Positions 45,812 to 55,254 of a DNA stretch of 64,000 nt are shown in pieces. The notes under the pieces are model-generated. The model had not been told where the DNA came from and searched no databases. It saw only the letters and a program-made list of their open reading frames with translations. Every line of letters begins with the position of its first letter. Within the stretch, counting starts at the first letter, position 1. Source of the stretch: Corynebacterium maris DSM 45190. Its GTDB lineage: Bacteria; Actinomycetota; Actinomycetes; Mycobacteriales; Mycobacteriaceae. Location: the NCBI RefSeq assembly GCF_000442645.1, contig NC_021915.1, forward strand, positions 806,001 through 870,000. Direction: 5' to 3'. A program made the translations under genes and the position numbers.

Positions 45812-46100
45812 GTTTGCCCCGGCCCAGGCGCAGCAACACGTTCGCCAGCGCCGGGCCCTCCTCGCCGAGCTCGTCGCGGAACTGATTGATGATCGCCACC
45901 TCGCGGGTGTGCACTAAGCGGGTGCCGCCGGAACCCATGCGAGTCTTGCCGATCGCCTGCGCCACTTCCGTGCGCCGTTTCACGGCCTCCAGGATGACCT
46001 GGTTGAGCCGGTCGATCTCTTTGCGGTAGGACTGGATCTCGGCGTCGGACAACGGGTCATCGGTGCCGGTGGGCATGCGGATCTCTAACTCTTCGGACAT
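45804..46100 (-). CDS. Chorismate mutase (AroQ type)
   Basis: A 98-aa all-helical enzyme that turns chorismate into prephenate for phenylalanine and tyrosine synthesis. The first helix carries the catalytic pattern YRKEIDRLNQVILEAVKRR, then VAQAIGKTRM and the C-terminal TREVAIINQFRDELGEEG ... LLRLGRGKLG. It is almost the same layout as the C. glutamicum enzyme, which needs association with DAHP synthase for full activity (known for that organism and for M. tuberculosis). ATG at 46100 (MSEELEIRMPTG) was chosen; an ATG 9 nt upstream is possible. Divergent from pcrA with a 59-bp gap. Confidence 0.9.
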   Translation of the reverse strand: MSEELEIRMPTGTDDPLSDAEIQSYRKEIDRLNQVILEAVKRRTEVAQAIGKTRMGSGGTRLVHTREVAIINQFRDELGEEGPALANVLLRLGRGKLG

Positions 46101-46159
46101 GTGCCCCATCTTGCCATGAGGTGGCGGTGTCAGGGTCACCTAGTAGGTTGAAATACATC

Positions 46160-48505
46160 ATGGCTAACCACTCCGTAGATCTGACCCAGGGCCTGAACCC
46201 GCAGCAGGCCGCCGCCGTCGAACACACCGGTTCCCCCCTGTTGATCGTGGCGGGCGCCGGTTCCGGCAAGACCGCCGTCCTCACCCGCCGCATCGCCCAC
46301 CTGATGTCGCACCGGGGCGTCGCCCCCTGGCAAATCCTGGCCATCACCTTCACCAACAAGGCCGCCGCCGAGATGAAGGAACGCGTCGCCGGGCTCGTCG
46401 GCCCGGTCGCCGAGCGCATGTGGGTGGCCACCTTCCACTCCATCTGCGTGCGCATCCTGCGCCAGCAGGCCCAGCTCGTGCCCGGCCTGAACACGAACTT
46501 CACCATCTACGATTCGGATGATTCGCGCCGGTTGCTGTCGATGATCGGCAAGGACATGAATCTGGACCTGAAGAAGTTCACCGGCCGCGTCCTGGCGAAC
46601 GCGATCTCCAACCACAAGAACGAACTGGTGGGCCCGCAACGCGCCCTGGCCGAGGCACAGACGACGAAAAACCCCTTCGAGGTCACCGTGGCTGAGGTCT
46701 ACGCCGAGTATCAGCGCCGCCTGCGCGCCGCCAATGCACTGGACTTCGACGACCTCATCGGGGAAGTGGTGCGTATCTTCACCGAACACCCGCAGGTCAC
46801 CGACTACTACCGACGCCGCTTCCGGCACGTGCTCATCGACGAGTACCAGGACACCAACCACGCCCAGTACCGGCTGGTCGCAGCCCTGGTCGGCGACGGC
46901 CCCGATGCGCCGGAACTATGCGTGGTCGGCGACTCGGACCAGTCGATCTACGCCTTCCGCGGCGCCACGATCCGCAACATCCAGGAATTCGAGCGCGACT
47001 ACCCGCAGGCGCGCACCATCCTGCTGGAGCAGAACTACCGCTCCACGCAGACGATCCTCAGCGCCGCCAACGCCGTGATCTCCCAGAACGACGGCCGCCG
47101 GGACAAAAACCTGTGGACCGACCACGGCCAAGGCGAGCAGATCACCGGATACGTCGCGGACAACGAACACGACGAGGCGCGCTTCATCGCCTCCGAGATC
47201 GACGCCCTGGCGGACAAGGGGCGCAACTACTCGGACATCGCGGTGATGTACCGCACCAACAACGCCTCCCGGGCGCTCGAAGACATCTTCATCCGCTCCG
47301 GCATCCCCTATAAGGTCGTCGGCGGCACCCGCTTCTACGAGCGCAAGGAAATCCGCGACGTCATCGCCTACCTGCGGGCGCTGGAAAACCCGGACGACAC
47401 GGTCAGTTTGCGCCGCATCGTCAACGAGCCACGCCGCGCCATCGGTGACAAGGCACAGGCCACGGTGGCCTTGTACGCGGAAAACCACGGGGTGTCCTTC
47501 GGCAAGGGGCTGCGGGCCGCCGCCGAAGGCAAGGTAGACATGCTCGCCACGCGGGCGAAAAACGCCGTCGCCGGCTTCGTCGAGATGATGAACGGCCTGC
47601 GCGCCGCGACGCCAGACCTGCTCAACGAGGTCACCGGGCAACCGGACCTGGGGGAGCTGATCTCCCGGGTGCTGGACGTCACCGGCTATAAGGACGTGCT
47701 GGAAGCTTCCAACGACCCGCAGGACGGGGCGCGGTTGGACAACCTCAACGAGCTGGTCTCCGTCGCCCGCGAATTCTCCTCCGAGGCCGCCAACCAGGTC
47801 GCCTACGCCGAGATGGACGGCGGGGAGGTGGAGCTGGAGGAGGGCATGCCCGCGCCCGGCAGCCTGCAGGCGTTTTTGGAGCGGGTGTCGCTGGTGGCCG
47901 ACGCCGACCAGATCCCCGACGACGACCAGGGCATGGTCACGCTGATGACGCTGCACACCGCCAAGGGGCTGGAGTTCCCGGTGGTGTTCGTCACCGGCTG
48001 GGAGGACGGCCAGTTCCCGCACGTGCGTGCCCTCGGCGACCCGGACGAGCTCTCGGAGGAGCGTCGCCTGGCGTACGTGGGCATCACCCGCGCCCGCGAA
48101 CGGCTCTACCTGACTCGGGCGATGATTCGTTCTTCGTGGGGCAACCCGATGACGAACCCGGCCAGCCGCTTCCTGGGGGAGGTGCCGGACGAGCTGATCG
48201 ACTGGCGCCGGGAAGAACCGTCCCCCGCCGCCTCCTCCGCGTGGGGCGGCGGCGGGAGCTGGGGCCGCACCCAGCAGCCGCAGCGCACCACCCGCCGCCC
48301 CCAGCGGAGCACCCTGCCGGCCGCGCCGAAGAACAACGAGCTGCAGCTGGCGGCGGGCGACCGCGTCAACCACGCCAAGTACGGCCTGGGCAAGGTCCTC
48401 TCCTCCGACGGCTCCGGGGCACGTGCCACCGTCACCATCGACTTCGGCAGCTCCGGCACGGTGCGCCTGATGCTCATCGGCGGGCTGCCCATGGAGAAGC
48501 TCTAG
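46160..48505 (+). CDS. pcrA: ATP-dependent DNA helicase PcrA (UvrD type)
   Basis: A 781-aa superfamily 1A helicase for excision repair, replication restart and removal of recombinase. Motifs: Q-like GLNPQQAAAVEH, Walker A AGAGSGKT (near residue 30), motif II DEYQDTN (near 230), QNYRSTQ (motif IV), TLHTAKGLEFPVVFVTG (motif V) and VGITRARERLYL (motif VI). A disordered stretch (about 690-735, rich in Gly, Ser, Arg) leads to a Tudor-like C-terminal end (GDRVNHAKYGLGKVLS) that binds RNA polymerase in other PcrA proteins. Start ATG at 46160; a longer frame would overlap the chorismate mutase promoter. Confidence 0.95.
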   Translation: MANHSVDLTQGLNPQQAAAVEHTGSPLLIVAGAGSGKTAVLTRRIAHLMSHRGVAPWQILAITFTNKAAAEMKERVAGLVGPVAERMWVATFHSICVRILRQQAQLVPGLNTNFTIYDSDDSRRLLSMIGKDMNLDLKKFTGRVLANAISNHKNELVGPQRALAEAQTTKNPFEVTVAEVYAEYQRRLRAANALDFDDLIGEVVRIFTEHPQVTDYYRRRFRHVLIDEYQDTNHAQYRLVAALVGDGPDAPELCVVGDSDQSIYAFRGATIRNIQEFERDYPQARTILLEQNYRSTQTILSAANAVISQNDGRRDKNLWTDHGQGEQITGYVADNEHDEARFIASEIDALADKGRNYSDIAVMYRTNNASRALEDIFIRSGIPYKVVGGTRFYERKEIRDVIAYLRALENPDDTVSLRRIVNEPRRAIGDKAQATVALYAENHGVSFGKGLRAAAEGKVDMLATRAKNAVAGFVEMMNGLRAATPDLLNEVTGQPDLGELISRVLDVTGYKDVLEASNDPQDGARLDNLNELVSVAREFSSEAANQVAYAEMDGGEVELEEGMPAPGSLQAFLERVSLVADADQIPDDDQGMVTLMTLHTAKGLEFPVVFVTGWEDGQFPHVRALGDPDELSEERRLAYVGITRARERLYLTRAMIRSSWGNPMTNPASRFLGEVPDELIDWRREEPSPAASSAWGGGGSWGRTQQPQRTTRRPQRSTLPAAPKNNELQLAAGDRVNHAKYGLGKVLSSDGSGARATVTIDFGSSGTVRLMLIGGLPMEKL

Positions 48506-48554
48506 AAAGTTGATTCCGGCGCTGGGGTGGCGCCAGGAAATCTCTAGGAAAGCA

Positions 48555-48585
48555 CGAACCCCCGACCACGGCGGTCGGGGGTGAA
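48555..48585. terminator. Bidirectional-type terminator between pcrA and the M23 peptidase gene
   Basis: A perfect 9-bp stem, 48559-48567 / 48573-48581 (CCCCCGACC and its complement), with a 5-nt loop. It lies between convergent genes. The T-run on either side is poor, but the stem is strong. Confidence 0.6.
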
Positions 48586-48601
48586 CGGGAAAGTATGCGG
48601 C

Positions 48602-49342
48602 TTAGAGGTGGATGCCGTGCTGGGCGAACCATTCCTGCGGGTCAATGGCTCCGCCACCGTTCGGGTGGATCTCGAAATGCAGGTGCGAGCCGGTGGAGAA
48701 ACCGCGGTTGCCCATGCCCGCGATGTGCTGGCCGGCATGGACGTGCTCGCCGACCTGCACGTCGAGGGTTTCCATGTGGCCGTAGACGGAGATGGAGCCG
48801 TCGTCGTGTTGGATGCGGATCCACTGGCCGTAGCCGGAGGCCGGGCCGGAGTCGATGACGGTGCCGTCCATGACGGCCAGGATCGGGGTGTTGACGGGGG
48901 CGGCGATGTCGACGCCCGCGTGGAGGGAGCCCCACCGCATGCCGTAGCCGGAGGTGAATGCGCCCTCGGCGGGCTTGACGACGGCCGCGCCGCGGGTTGC
49001 CTGGTCGGCGGCGAGGCGGTCGGCGGTGGCCTCGACGGCCTTGAGCAGCTGCGTGTCCAGCCCGGCGACCGGCTTGTACTCGGAGATGGCGAGGATCTGC
49101 GGAGCGGACTCGGCGACGGGCGCCTCGTCGATGGGCTGCGCATCATTGGTGAGCTCGAAGTTCACGGCCTCGGTGTTCTCGGCGGGAGCGGCCTGCAGGG
49201 AAGCTGCGGCCGCTCCACCGACGCCGGCGGTGGAGGCTGCGCCAGTGGCGATGGCGACGAGTGCAACGCGACCAGTCGTAGTCTGCGAGGTGGAGATTTT
49301 ACGGTGTTTACCACCCTCAGACCGCTGAGTCTTGATGCGCAT
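48602..49342 (-). CDS. Secreted M23 (LytM-type) peptidase
   Basis: A 246-aa exported cell-wall peptidase. The N-terminus is basic (MRIKTQRSEGGKHRKISTSQ), then a hydrophobic signal (VALVAIATGAASTAGVGGAAAA) ends near residue 50. A spacer of about 70 residues precedes the catalytic domain, which has all zinc ligands: HAGVDIAAP (H and D) and SHLHFEIH (H-x-H), after GSLHAG. Such proteins cut peptide cross-links in the wall or activate amidases. I placed the start at 49342, where GGAAGAA is upstream; an earlier start would extend into the divergent promoter region. Convergent with pcrA. Confidence 0.9.
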   Translation of the reverse strand: MRIKTQRSEGGKHRKISTSQTTTGRVALVAIATGAASTAGVGGAAAASLQAAPAENTEAVNFELTNDAQPIDEAPVAESAPQILAISEYKPVAGLDTQLLKAVEATADRLAADQATRGAAVVKPAEGAFTSGYGMRWGSLHAGVDIAAPVNTPILAVMDGTVIDSGPASGYGQWIRIQHDDGSISVYGHMETLDVQVGEHVHAGQHIAGMGNRGFSTGSHLHFEIHPNGGGAIDPQEWFAQHGIHL

Positions 49343-49612
49343 TTCTTTATTCTTCCGTTCGTTTGGTGCCTCGCGCGGATGGCGCGTGATTATGCTGTGA
49401 CCATCCTGTGATGTACGGAAGATCACGATAGCGTCTCAATTTCTTCATGGCAACTACTGGGGTCAGACAATCTCTATCGAGTAGCGTGACCATGGCGTTA
49501 CATACGGGTTTTTATATCAGGCTCTGCATAATATTCTTTCTCTGCCCCGCTCATCGTGCTCGTCGACGCGCCGCCCGTAAGCTTCGCGCGGGACGTGGCA
49601 AAGTAAAAGGCG
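49343..49612. other. Divergent promoter region between the M23 peptidase gene and perM
   Basis: 270 bp without a gene. It holds two half-sites GTGAC (49486-49490) and GTTAC (49497-49501), spaced by 6 bp. On the minus strand they read GTAAC-N6-GTCAC. This is of the direct-repeat style bound by MtrA in actinobacteria, which represses M23 peptidase genes in C. glutamicum. The match is weak and by eye only. Confidence 0.3.
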
Positions 49613-51214
49613 ATGAGCAAGAACACCAGCCCGCAATCCCGGCCCACCCGTCGCCCCCGTACCGTCGGGCCGTCGAGATCACGCGCCGCGGCGAAGGCGC
49701 ATGCCGTGGAACGGGGTAAAACACAATCGTCCGCCCGGCGCACGGACAAGCCTCGCCCGACGACGCTGGCGGGGCGGCTGCGCCGTTTCCTGCCGGTCAT
49801 CGCCATTCCGGAGCTGCTCGTCGTCCTGGTGCTGGTGGTGATCTCTCTCGCGGGCATCATGTTCGCGTCGGGGACGATGGGGGCCCTGCCCGCCACGATC
49901 GCCACCGCGTGGATGGTCCTGAACCTGGCGCCGGTCGTGCTGTCCGACGTCACCGTCTCCTTGTTGCCGTTGCTGCCCGCCATGGGTCTGGTGGCGGTGA
50001 TCGCTTACCGAGTGCGGCGGGCGGTACGCACAAAGGTCAGCGTCATTGACCTGGCTGTTTTGCTGGCCTGCACCCTGTTTGTGCCAGTGGTTTTGACGTT
50101 GATCGCCTGGGTGATGTTGTGGGACGCCGCGAAAGTCTTCGATCTCTCCCCGCCGCCGGTGTGGGAGGCTCTGGCACGCACGCTGCTGCTGCACCTGATC
50201 GCCTATGTGCTGGGGCTCGGGCGGCGGTTGTGGCGGGCGGTGGCCAGACACTACCGGTTGCCGGCCCAGCTTGTCGACGGCGCCGTCGACGCCGGGTTCT
50301 TCTTCCGCCGCATGGCGGTCGTGGCACTTGTGGTCATGGCTGGCCTCCTGCTTTTCGGGTGGGGCAGGCAGGTCCAGATGGCCGAGTCCTTCGATTCCTT
50401 CGGGGGAGGGGAGATCACCGGATTGCTGCTGACTTCCCTGCTCTACCTTCCCAACGCCGTGATCGCGATGGTCGCGGTGCTGCTCGGCGGGGAGTTCGTG
50501 GCTGGTGAGGCCAGTGCCTCGCTCTTCAGCGTGCATCTGGTTCCTTTGCCTCCCATGCCGCTGTTCGCGCTGATCCCCGGAGAGGTCAGTCAGTGGGCCC
50601 CGGTGCTGTTGTTGGTCGCCGGTGCGTTGGCGTCTTGGCAGGCGGCACGGTCTCGGCCGAGTCTGGTGCAGGCGGTCGGCGCGGGACTGGGCGCCACGCT
50701 GGCGGCCGCGGCCGGAGCGTACCTCGCTGGGGGAGAGCTCGGCTGGTACGGAAACACCGGTCCGACCGTATGGCTCGCGGCGCTGCTCGCCGGCGCATGG
50801 GTGGGCGTCATCGGCGTCGGCACCTCGTTGATCCTGGGCCTTCTTGAGCGACGGACGACGGCGCTGGACGCTGAGCCCGCCGAAGAGGACGTCGAGGAGC
50901 AGGAACCGGAAGAGGAGTCGCAGGAAGAAGCGGCAGAAGCAGAGGAAGAGGAGTCGCAGGAAGAAGCGGCAGAAGCAGAGGAAGAGGAGTCGCAGGAAGA
51001 AGCGGCAGAAGCAGAGGAAGAGGAGGAAGAGGAGGAAGACGCCGAAGAAGAAACAGACGACGTCGACGGTGACGAAGAAGTTGACGAAGAAAGTGGCGTA
51101 GAGAGTAAGGAGGACGAGGAGGACGAGCAAGACGACGAAAGGGAGGAAGAGGAGGAAAAAGACGCCGAAGACGGGGGCGAAGACGAGGGCATTGAGAAAG
51201 ACGAGCGTCGTTAA
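49613..51214 (+). CDS. perM: PerM-like (DUF6350) integral membrane protein with acidic repeat tail
   Basis: A 533-aa protein. A basic, disordered N-terminus (about 1-55) precedes roughly ten hydrophobic segments (about 58-415), matching the DUF6350 / PerM family. In M. tuberculosis PerM (Rv0955) is needed for division under stress and lies directly upstream of purN-purH, the same order as here. The C-terminal 115 residues are almost only Glu, Asp, Ala, Gln and Ser and include three exact copies of a 12-residue unit, EESQEEAAEAEE. Codon use within the tail is repetitive at DNA level too. ATG at 49613 has AAAAGG upstream. Function of the acidic tail is unknown. Confidence 0.8.
   Translation: MSKNTSPQSRPTRRPRTVGPSRSRAAAKAHAVERGKTQSSARRTDKPRPTTLAGRLRRFLPVIAIPELLVVLVLVVISLAGIMFASGTMGALPATIATAWMVLNLAPVVLSDVTVSLLPLLPAMGLVAVIAYRVRRAVRTKVSVIDLAVLLACTLFVPVVLTLIAWVMLWDAAKVFDLSPPPVWEALARTLLLHLIAYVLGLGRRLWRAVARHYRLPAQLVDGAVDAGFFFRRMAVVALVVMAGLLLFGWGRQVQMAESFDSFGGGEITGLLLTSLLYLPNAVIAMVAVLLGGEFVAGEASASLFSVHLVPLPPMPLFALIPGEVSQWAPVLLLVAGALASWQAARSRPSLVQAVGAGLGATLAAAAGAYLAGGELGWYGNTGPTVWLAALLAGAWVGVIGVGTSLILGLLERRTTALDAEPAEEDVEEQEPEEESQEEAAEAEEEESQEEAAEAEEEESQEEAAEAEEEEEEEEDAEEETDDVDGDEEVDEESGVESKEDEEDEQDDEREEEEEKDAEDGGEDEGIEKDERR
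50912..51019 (+). repeat. Three tandem 36-bp repeats in perM
   Basis: Exact in-frame tandem copies at 50912-50947, 50948-50983 and 50984-51019, each encoding EESQEEAAEAEE. As multiples of three they can expand or shrink without a frameshift, so tail length may vary between strains. Confidence 0.92.
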
Positions 51215-51222
51215 GGACTAGG

Positions 51223-51852
51223 GTGGGAGCAGTGACAACGACATCACTGCCCGACACTCATGCTTCTCACCAGAACGACGTGGTCGTTCTCGTCTCCGGC
51301 TCCGGCACCCTGCTGCAGGCCATTCTGGACCACCAGGACGAGACATACCGTGTGGTCAAGGTCATCGCGGATAAGGATTGTCCGGCGTTGGCCAGGGCTG
51401 AAGCGGCGGGCGTCGACAAGCAGGTCGTTGCACTCGCCGACGACCGCGACGCCTGGAACGTCGACCTCGCCGACGCGGTCGCAGCCGCAGCCCCCGACCT
51501 CGTCGTCTCTGCGGGATTCATGAAGATCCTCGGCGCCGGTTTCCTCGACCGTTACGCCGGTCGCACCATCAACACCCACCCGGCGTTGCTGCCGTCGTTC
51601 CCCGGGGCCCACGCCGTGCGTGACGCCCTGGCTTACGGTGTGAAAGTGACCGGTTCCAGCGTCCATTTCGTGGACGCCGGGGTGGACACCGGAGAAATCA
51701 TCGCGCAGGAAGCCGTCACGGTTCACGCCGGTGAGACAGAGGAAAGTCTGCATGAGCGCATCAAGCAGGTGGAACGTCGGCTCATCGTCACGGTGCTGCG
51801 ATCCGCACGCACCGACAACACCACAGGGAAGGTTCAGTTTGCCAATGAGTGA
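51223..51852 (+). CDS. purN: Phosphoribosylglycinamide formyltransferase
   Basis: A 209-aa enzyme that adds the first formyl group in purine synthesis with 10-formyl-THF. The catalytic pattern Asn-His-Asp is present: [22 protein letters not shown] (N, H) and [11 protein letters not shown] (D). The N-terminal [18 protein letters not shown] binds the phosphate of GAR; note Leu where many PurN have Asn (GSGTNL). Start GTG at 51223 with AAGGA 5 nt upstream, overlapping the perM stop region; a GTG nine bases later is less likely. Its end overlaps purH by 8 bp. The gene pair is coupled to perM. Confidence 0.94.
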   Translation: MGAVTTTSLPDTHASHQNDVVVLVSGSGTLLQAILDHQDETYRVVKVIADKDCPALARAEAAGVDKQVVALADDRDAWNVDLADAVAAAAPDLVVSAGFMKILGAGFLDRYAGRTINTHPALLPSFPGAHAVRDALAYGVKVTGSSVHFVDAGVDTGEIIAQEAVTVHAGETEESLHERIKQVERRLIVTVLRSARTDNTTGKVQFANE

Positions 51853-53413
51853 TGGCCGCAAGGAAATTAAGCGCGCACTGATCAGCGTGTACGACAAGAC
51901 CGGGCTCGAAGACCTGGCCACGTCCCTCGGCGACGCCGGCGTGGAGATCGTCTCCACGGGATCCACCGCCGCGAAGATCGCCGAGGCCGGTGTGCCGGTC
52001 ACCCAGGTCGAAGAACTCACGGGCTTCCCGGAGTGCCTCGAAGGTCGCGTCAAGACCCTCCACCCGAAGGTCCACGCCGGCATCCTGGCCGACACCCGCA
52101 AGGACGACCACCTCAGCCAGTTGAACGACCTCGGCGTCGAGCCGTTCCAGCTCGTGGTGGTCAACCTCTACCCGTTCACCGAAACCGTGGCCTCCGGCGC
52201 CACCTTCGACGAGTGCGTCGAGCAAATCGACATCGGCGGACCCTCCATGGTTCGCGCCGCGGCGAAGAACCACCCGTCCGTGGCCATCGTCACCGACCCG
52301 GCCCGCTACGGCGACGTCGCCGAGGCGCTGCAGAACGGCGGATTCACCCGCCCGGAGCGCACTGAACTGGCCCTCGAGGCCTTCCGCCACACCGCGTCCT
52401 ACGACGTCGCCGTCGCCACCTGGCTCGGCGAGCAGGCCCAGGACGAAGGCTTCCCGGCCTGGATCGGCGAGAGCCACGAACTCAAGGACACCCTGCGCTA
52501 CGGGGAGAACCCGCACCAGCGGGCCGCGCTCTACGCCGACGCCGGGGCGCCGGGACTGGCCAACGCCGTCCAGCACAACGGCAAGGACATGAGCTACAAC
52601 AACTACCAGGACGCCGACGCCGCGTGGCGCGCCGCCTGGGACCACGAGCGCCCGGCCGTGGCCATCATCAAGCACGCCAACCCCTGCGGCATCGGCGTCT
52701 CCGACGAGTCCATCGCAGACGCGCACCGCAAGGCGCACGCCTGCGACCCGCTCAGCGCCTACGGCGGCGTCATCGCCGTCAACCGCCAGGTCACCCTCGA
52801 GCTGGCGGAGAGCGTCAAGGGCATCTTCACCGAGGTCATCATCGCCCCCTCCTATGAGGAGGAGGCGCTGGAGCTGCTGAAGACCAAGAAGAACCTGCGT
52901 GTGCTGACCGCCGAAGCCCCGGAGCGTGGGGGAGTGGAGACCCGTCAGATTTCCGGCGGCGTGCTCGTCCAAAGCGCCGACGCCCTGCAGGCCGAAGGCG
53001 ACGACCCCGCCAACTGGACGCTGGCCGCCGGGGAGGCCGCGTCCGAGGATGTGCTCGCCGACCTGGCGTTCGCATGGAACGCGATCCGCTGCGTCAAGTC
53101 CAACGCCATCTTGATCGCCGCCGACGGCGCCACCGTCGGCGTCGGCATGGGCCAGGTCAACCGCGTCGACTCCGCCAAGCTAGCCGTCGACCGTGCCAAC
53201 ACCCTCGCCGACGGCAAGAACCGCACTCAGGGCGCCGTCGCCGCTTCCGACGCGTTCTTCCCGTTCGCCGACGGCTTCCAGGTGCTCGCCGACGCCGGCG
53301 TCACCGCCGTCGTCCAGCCGGGCGGCTCCATCCGCGACGAGGAAGTCATCGACGCGGCCAACGCCGCCGGCGTGACCATGTACCTGACCGGGGCACGTCA
53401 CTTCGCCCACTAG
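51845..53413 (+). CDS. purH: AICAR transformylase / IMP cyclohydrolase
   Basis: A 522-aa bifunctional enzyme that finishes IMP synthesis. The N-terminal cyclohydrolase (MGS-like) domain starts [16 protein letters not shown] and has [13 protein letters not shown] and [15 protein letters not shown]. The C-terminal transformylase has the catalytic KHANPCGIG (Lys-His) near residue 275 and the end part [11 protein letters not shown] ... [10 protein letters not shown]. The family C-terminus TGARHFAH (usually RHFRH) is complete. ATG at 51845 overlaps the purN end. A terminator follows. Confidence 0.96.
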   Translation: MSDGRKEIKRALISVYDKTGLEDLATSLGDAGVEIVSTGSTAAKIAEAGVPVTQVEELTGFPECLEGRVKTLHPKVHAGILADTRKDDHLSQLNDLGVEPFQLVVVNLYPFTETVASGATFDECVEQIDIGGPSMVRAAAKNHPSVAIVTDPARYGDVAEALQNGGFTRPERTELALEAFRHTASYDVAVATWLGEQAQDEGFPAWIGESHELKDTLRYGENPHQRAALYADAGAPGLANAVQHNGKDMSYNNYQDADAAWRAAWDHERPAVAIIKHANPCGIGVSDESIADAHRKAHACDPLSAYGGVIAVNRQVTLELAESVKGIFTEVIIAPSYEEEALELLKTKKNLRVLTAEAPERGGVETRQISGGVLVQSADALQAEGDDPANWTLAAGEAASEDVLADLAFAWNAIRCVKSNAILIAADGATVGVGMGQVNRVDSAKLAVDRANTLADGKNRTQGAVAASDAFFPFADGFQVLADAGVTAVVQPGGSIRDEEVIDAANAAGVTMYLTGARHFAH

Positions 53414-53428
53414 TCACGGCCCATCCAG

Positions 53429-53464
53429 CAGCCGCGTCCCACACCAGGGGTGCGGCTGTTTTTA
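53429..53464 (+). terminator. purH terminator
   Basis: Stem CAGCCGC (53429-53435) / GCGGCTG (53452-53458) with a 16-nt loop that can pair further (CCC..GGGG), followed by TTTTTA. It ends the perM-purN-purH unit. Confidence 0.8.
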
Positions 53465-53513
53465 TGGCAAGCTATGAGAACCCTGAAACGTCCTCACAGC
53501 GAAGGAGCACACC

Positions 53514-54155
53514 GTGAGCAACCAGCCGCCGATCCCGGATAACCCGTGGGCCACGCAGAGGGAACCTGCGTCGGGGCCCACGGGCAGCACCGGAGTCATC
53601 GTCGTGGTCACGATCCTGGCGACGGTCGTGGTCATCCTCGCGGCCTTCGCCGCCTACCTCATCTTCGGCCGCGGCGGCGGCACAGAGACGAGGGCGGCGG
53701 AAACTTCCGCGACGAGCGCCCCGCCCGCAGTGGTGGAGACGGTCGTGGAAACGGTGGAGGAGACGGTCACCGCCGCCCCGGCGACCACGGCCCCCACCAC
53801 CACGTCGAGCACGACCTCCCCGGCGCCGGAGGTGGCCGGCCTGACCGCCCGCGGCTGGACCGCGAGCCCGGTCACCCGGTGCGGGGGAGGGGAGAGCGTC
53901 AGGTACGCGGCCCGGGACGGGGCGGGCTCCTACATCACCGTCTGCTCGTCGGGTAACTCGATGACGTACCGCTCCGACATCTTCGGGGGCACCCTCGAAA
54001 TGCCCGTCGACGCCGGCGCCTCCGCACCGTCGCAGGGGTATTTCAGTGTGCCGGCCGGACAGCACCGCATCGTCATCGACGGTGATCGGCTCGAAGTGCG
54101 GGAGGGATCCAGCGTGGTCAACAGCGCCGACTTCGCCTTCTTCTACGTGATGTAG
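53514..54155 (+). CDS. Membrane-anchored extracytoplasmic protein of unknown function
   Basis: A 213-aa protein. A short cytoplasmic N-terminus rich in Pro and Trp (NQPPIPDNPWA) precedes one membrane segment (about 28-52, VIVVVTILATVVVILAAFAAYL). A Thr/Ala/Pro/Val-rich linker (55-105) leads to a folded domain (about 106-213) with two Cys (TRCGGGE, VCSSGN) and beta-strand character (FSVPAGQHRIVIDGDRLEV). The layout resembles corynebacterial anchored proteins; I do not recognise the domain. GTG start at 53514 with GAAGGAG upstream. A strong terminator follows its stop. Confidence 0.68.
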   Translation: MSNQPPIPDNPWATQREPASGPTGSTGVIVVVTILATVVVILAAFAAYLIFGRGGGTETRAAETSATSAPPAVVETVVETVEETVTAAPATTAPTTTSSTTSPAPEVAGLTARGWTASPVTRCGGGESVRYAARDGAGSYITVCSSGNSMTYRSDIFGGTLEMPVDAGASAPSQGYFSVPAGQHRIVIDGDRLEVREGSSVVNSADFAFFYVM

Positions 54156-54172
54156 CGAGGCCAGGGACGACA

Positions 54173-54207
54173 AAATCCGCCGCCCAGCAATGCTGGGCGG
54201 CGGATTT
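54173..54207. terminator. Bidirectional terminator
   Basis: A 17-bp perfect palindrome arm pair, AAATCCGCCGCCCAGCA and its complement, around one central A. The flanking AAA/TTT runs let it work on both strands. It separates the anchored-protein gene and rpsR, which converge here. Confidence 0.9.
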
Positions 54208-54281
54208 CATGAACGACTCTAGCCGATGTCACTAGAGGACAGCGGCAAAGTCATTTGCGCTGTTGCGTCCTCACAACCGAC

Positions 54282-54539
54282 TTAGCGGGTGGTGAACGGC
54301 AGGAGAGCCATTTCGCGGGCGTTCTTCACGGCAGTAGCGACCTGGCGCTGCTGCTGCGGGGTCAGACCGGTGACGCGACGCGAGCGGATCTTGTGACGAT
54401 CAGAGATGAACAGACGAAGGGTCTTGATGTCCTTGTAGTCCACCTTCTCAATGCCTTCGGCCTTGAGCGGGTTCTTCTTCGGGCGACGGGACTGCTCGAT
54501 CCGTGCCTTCTTGTGGTTGGTGCGCTTCATCTTTGCCAC
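54282..54539 (-). CDS. rpsR: 30S ribosomal protein S18, cysteine-free type
   Basis: An 85-aa S18. Typical S18 core: [50 protein letters not shown]. It contains no cysteine, as in the 'C-minus' paralogues of actinobacteria. Last gene of rpmB-rpmG-rpsN-rpsR; rpsN ends 3 bp before it. Confidence 0.95.
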   Translation of the reverse strand: MAKMKRTNHKKARIEQSRRPKKNPLKAEGIEKVDYKDIKTLRLFISDRHKIRSRRVTGLTPQQQRQVATAVKNAREMALLPFTTR

Positions 54540-54542
54540 TCC

Positions 54543-54848
54543 TTACCAGCTGGACTTACGAACGCCGGGAAGCTCACCGCGGTGAGCCATCTCGCGCATG
54601 CGGACACGGGACAGACCGAACTTGCGGAGGTAACCGCGGGGACGACCGTCGTGGGCGTCACGGTTACGGACGCGCACCGGGGAGGCGTCGCGCGGCTGAC
54701 GGTTCAGCTCGAACTGCGCGTCCAAGCGGTCTTCGTCAGAGGTGTTCGGGTTCTTGATGATGTTCTTGAGCTCAGCGCGACGCTCCGCATAGCGGGCGAC
54801 GATTTCCTTGCGCTGCTCGTTCTTAGCGATCTTGGATTTCTTCGCCAT
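54543..54848 (-). CDS. rpsN: 30S ribosomal protein S14, zinc-free type
   Basis: A 101-aa S14, the long form, with the S14 signature [33 protein letters not shown] at the end. It lacks the CxxC...CxxC zinc finger of the short form. It lies 2 bp from the rpmG stop and 3 bp from rpsR, in one operon. Confidence 0.95.
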   Translation of the reverse strand: MAKKSKIAKNEQRKEIVARYAERRAELKNIIKNPNTSDEDRLDAQFELNRQPRDASPVRVRNRDAHDGRPRGYLRKFGLSRVRMREMAHRGELPGVRKSSW

Positions 54849-54850
54849 AC

Positions 54851-55015
54851 TTATCGCTCCTCACGGAATTCGACGTGCTTGCGGACGACCGGGTCGTACT
54901 TCTTCATGGAGATACGGTCCGGGTTGTTGCGCTTGTTCTTACGGGTGACATAGGTGTAACCGGTGCCAGCCGTGGACTTGAGCTTGATGATGGGGCGAAT
55001 GTCATTACGTGCCAT
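54851..55015 (-). CDS. rpmG: 50S ribosomal protein L33, zinc-free type
   Basis: A 54-aa L33, ATG at 55015 and stop at 54851. It reads [20 protein letters not shown], then [26 protein letters not shown], the family signature. No cysteine is present, in contrast to zinc-binding L33. Two bases separate it from rpmB. Confidence 0.95.
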   Translation of the reverse strand: MARNDIRPIIKLKSTAGTGYTYVTRKNKRNNPDRISMKKYDPVVRKHVEFREER

Positions 55016-55017
55016 GC

Positions 55018-55254
55018 TTAAATCTTCTCCCCACGTGCTCGGATCTTGGCGACGACAGACTCGATGCCGTCGCGGTCGATGACCTTCATGCCCTTGGTGG
55101 ACACGGTCAGAGTAACGGTGCGCCCCTCAGAGGGCAGGTAGTACCGACGACGCTGCACGTTGGGGTTCCAACGACGCGAGTGGCGGCGGTGCGAGTGCGA
55201 GACGGTCTTGCCGAACTTCGGCGAGCGTCCCGTGACCTGGCAAATAGCCGACAT
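55018..55254 (-). CDS. rpmB: 50S ribosomal protein L28
   Basis: A 78-aa L28. N-terminus [20 protein letters not shown], then [24 protein letters not shown]. It has a single Cys and no CxxC pairs, so it is the non-zinc form. AAGGAG lies 9-14 nt before the ATG. First gene of the four-gene operon. Confidence 0.95.
   Translation of the reverse strand: MSAICQVTGRSPKFGKTVSHSHRRHSRRWNPNVQRRRYYLPSEGRTVTLTVSTKGMKVIDRDGIESVVAKIRARGEKI

Noticed and set aside
50590..51192. A Ser-rich 200-aa minus-strand frame over the perM tail
   Set aside because: It is the antisense of the acidic repeat (GAG/GAA read as CTC/TTC or TCC), with no independent support.
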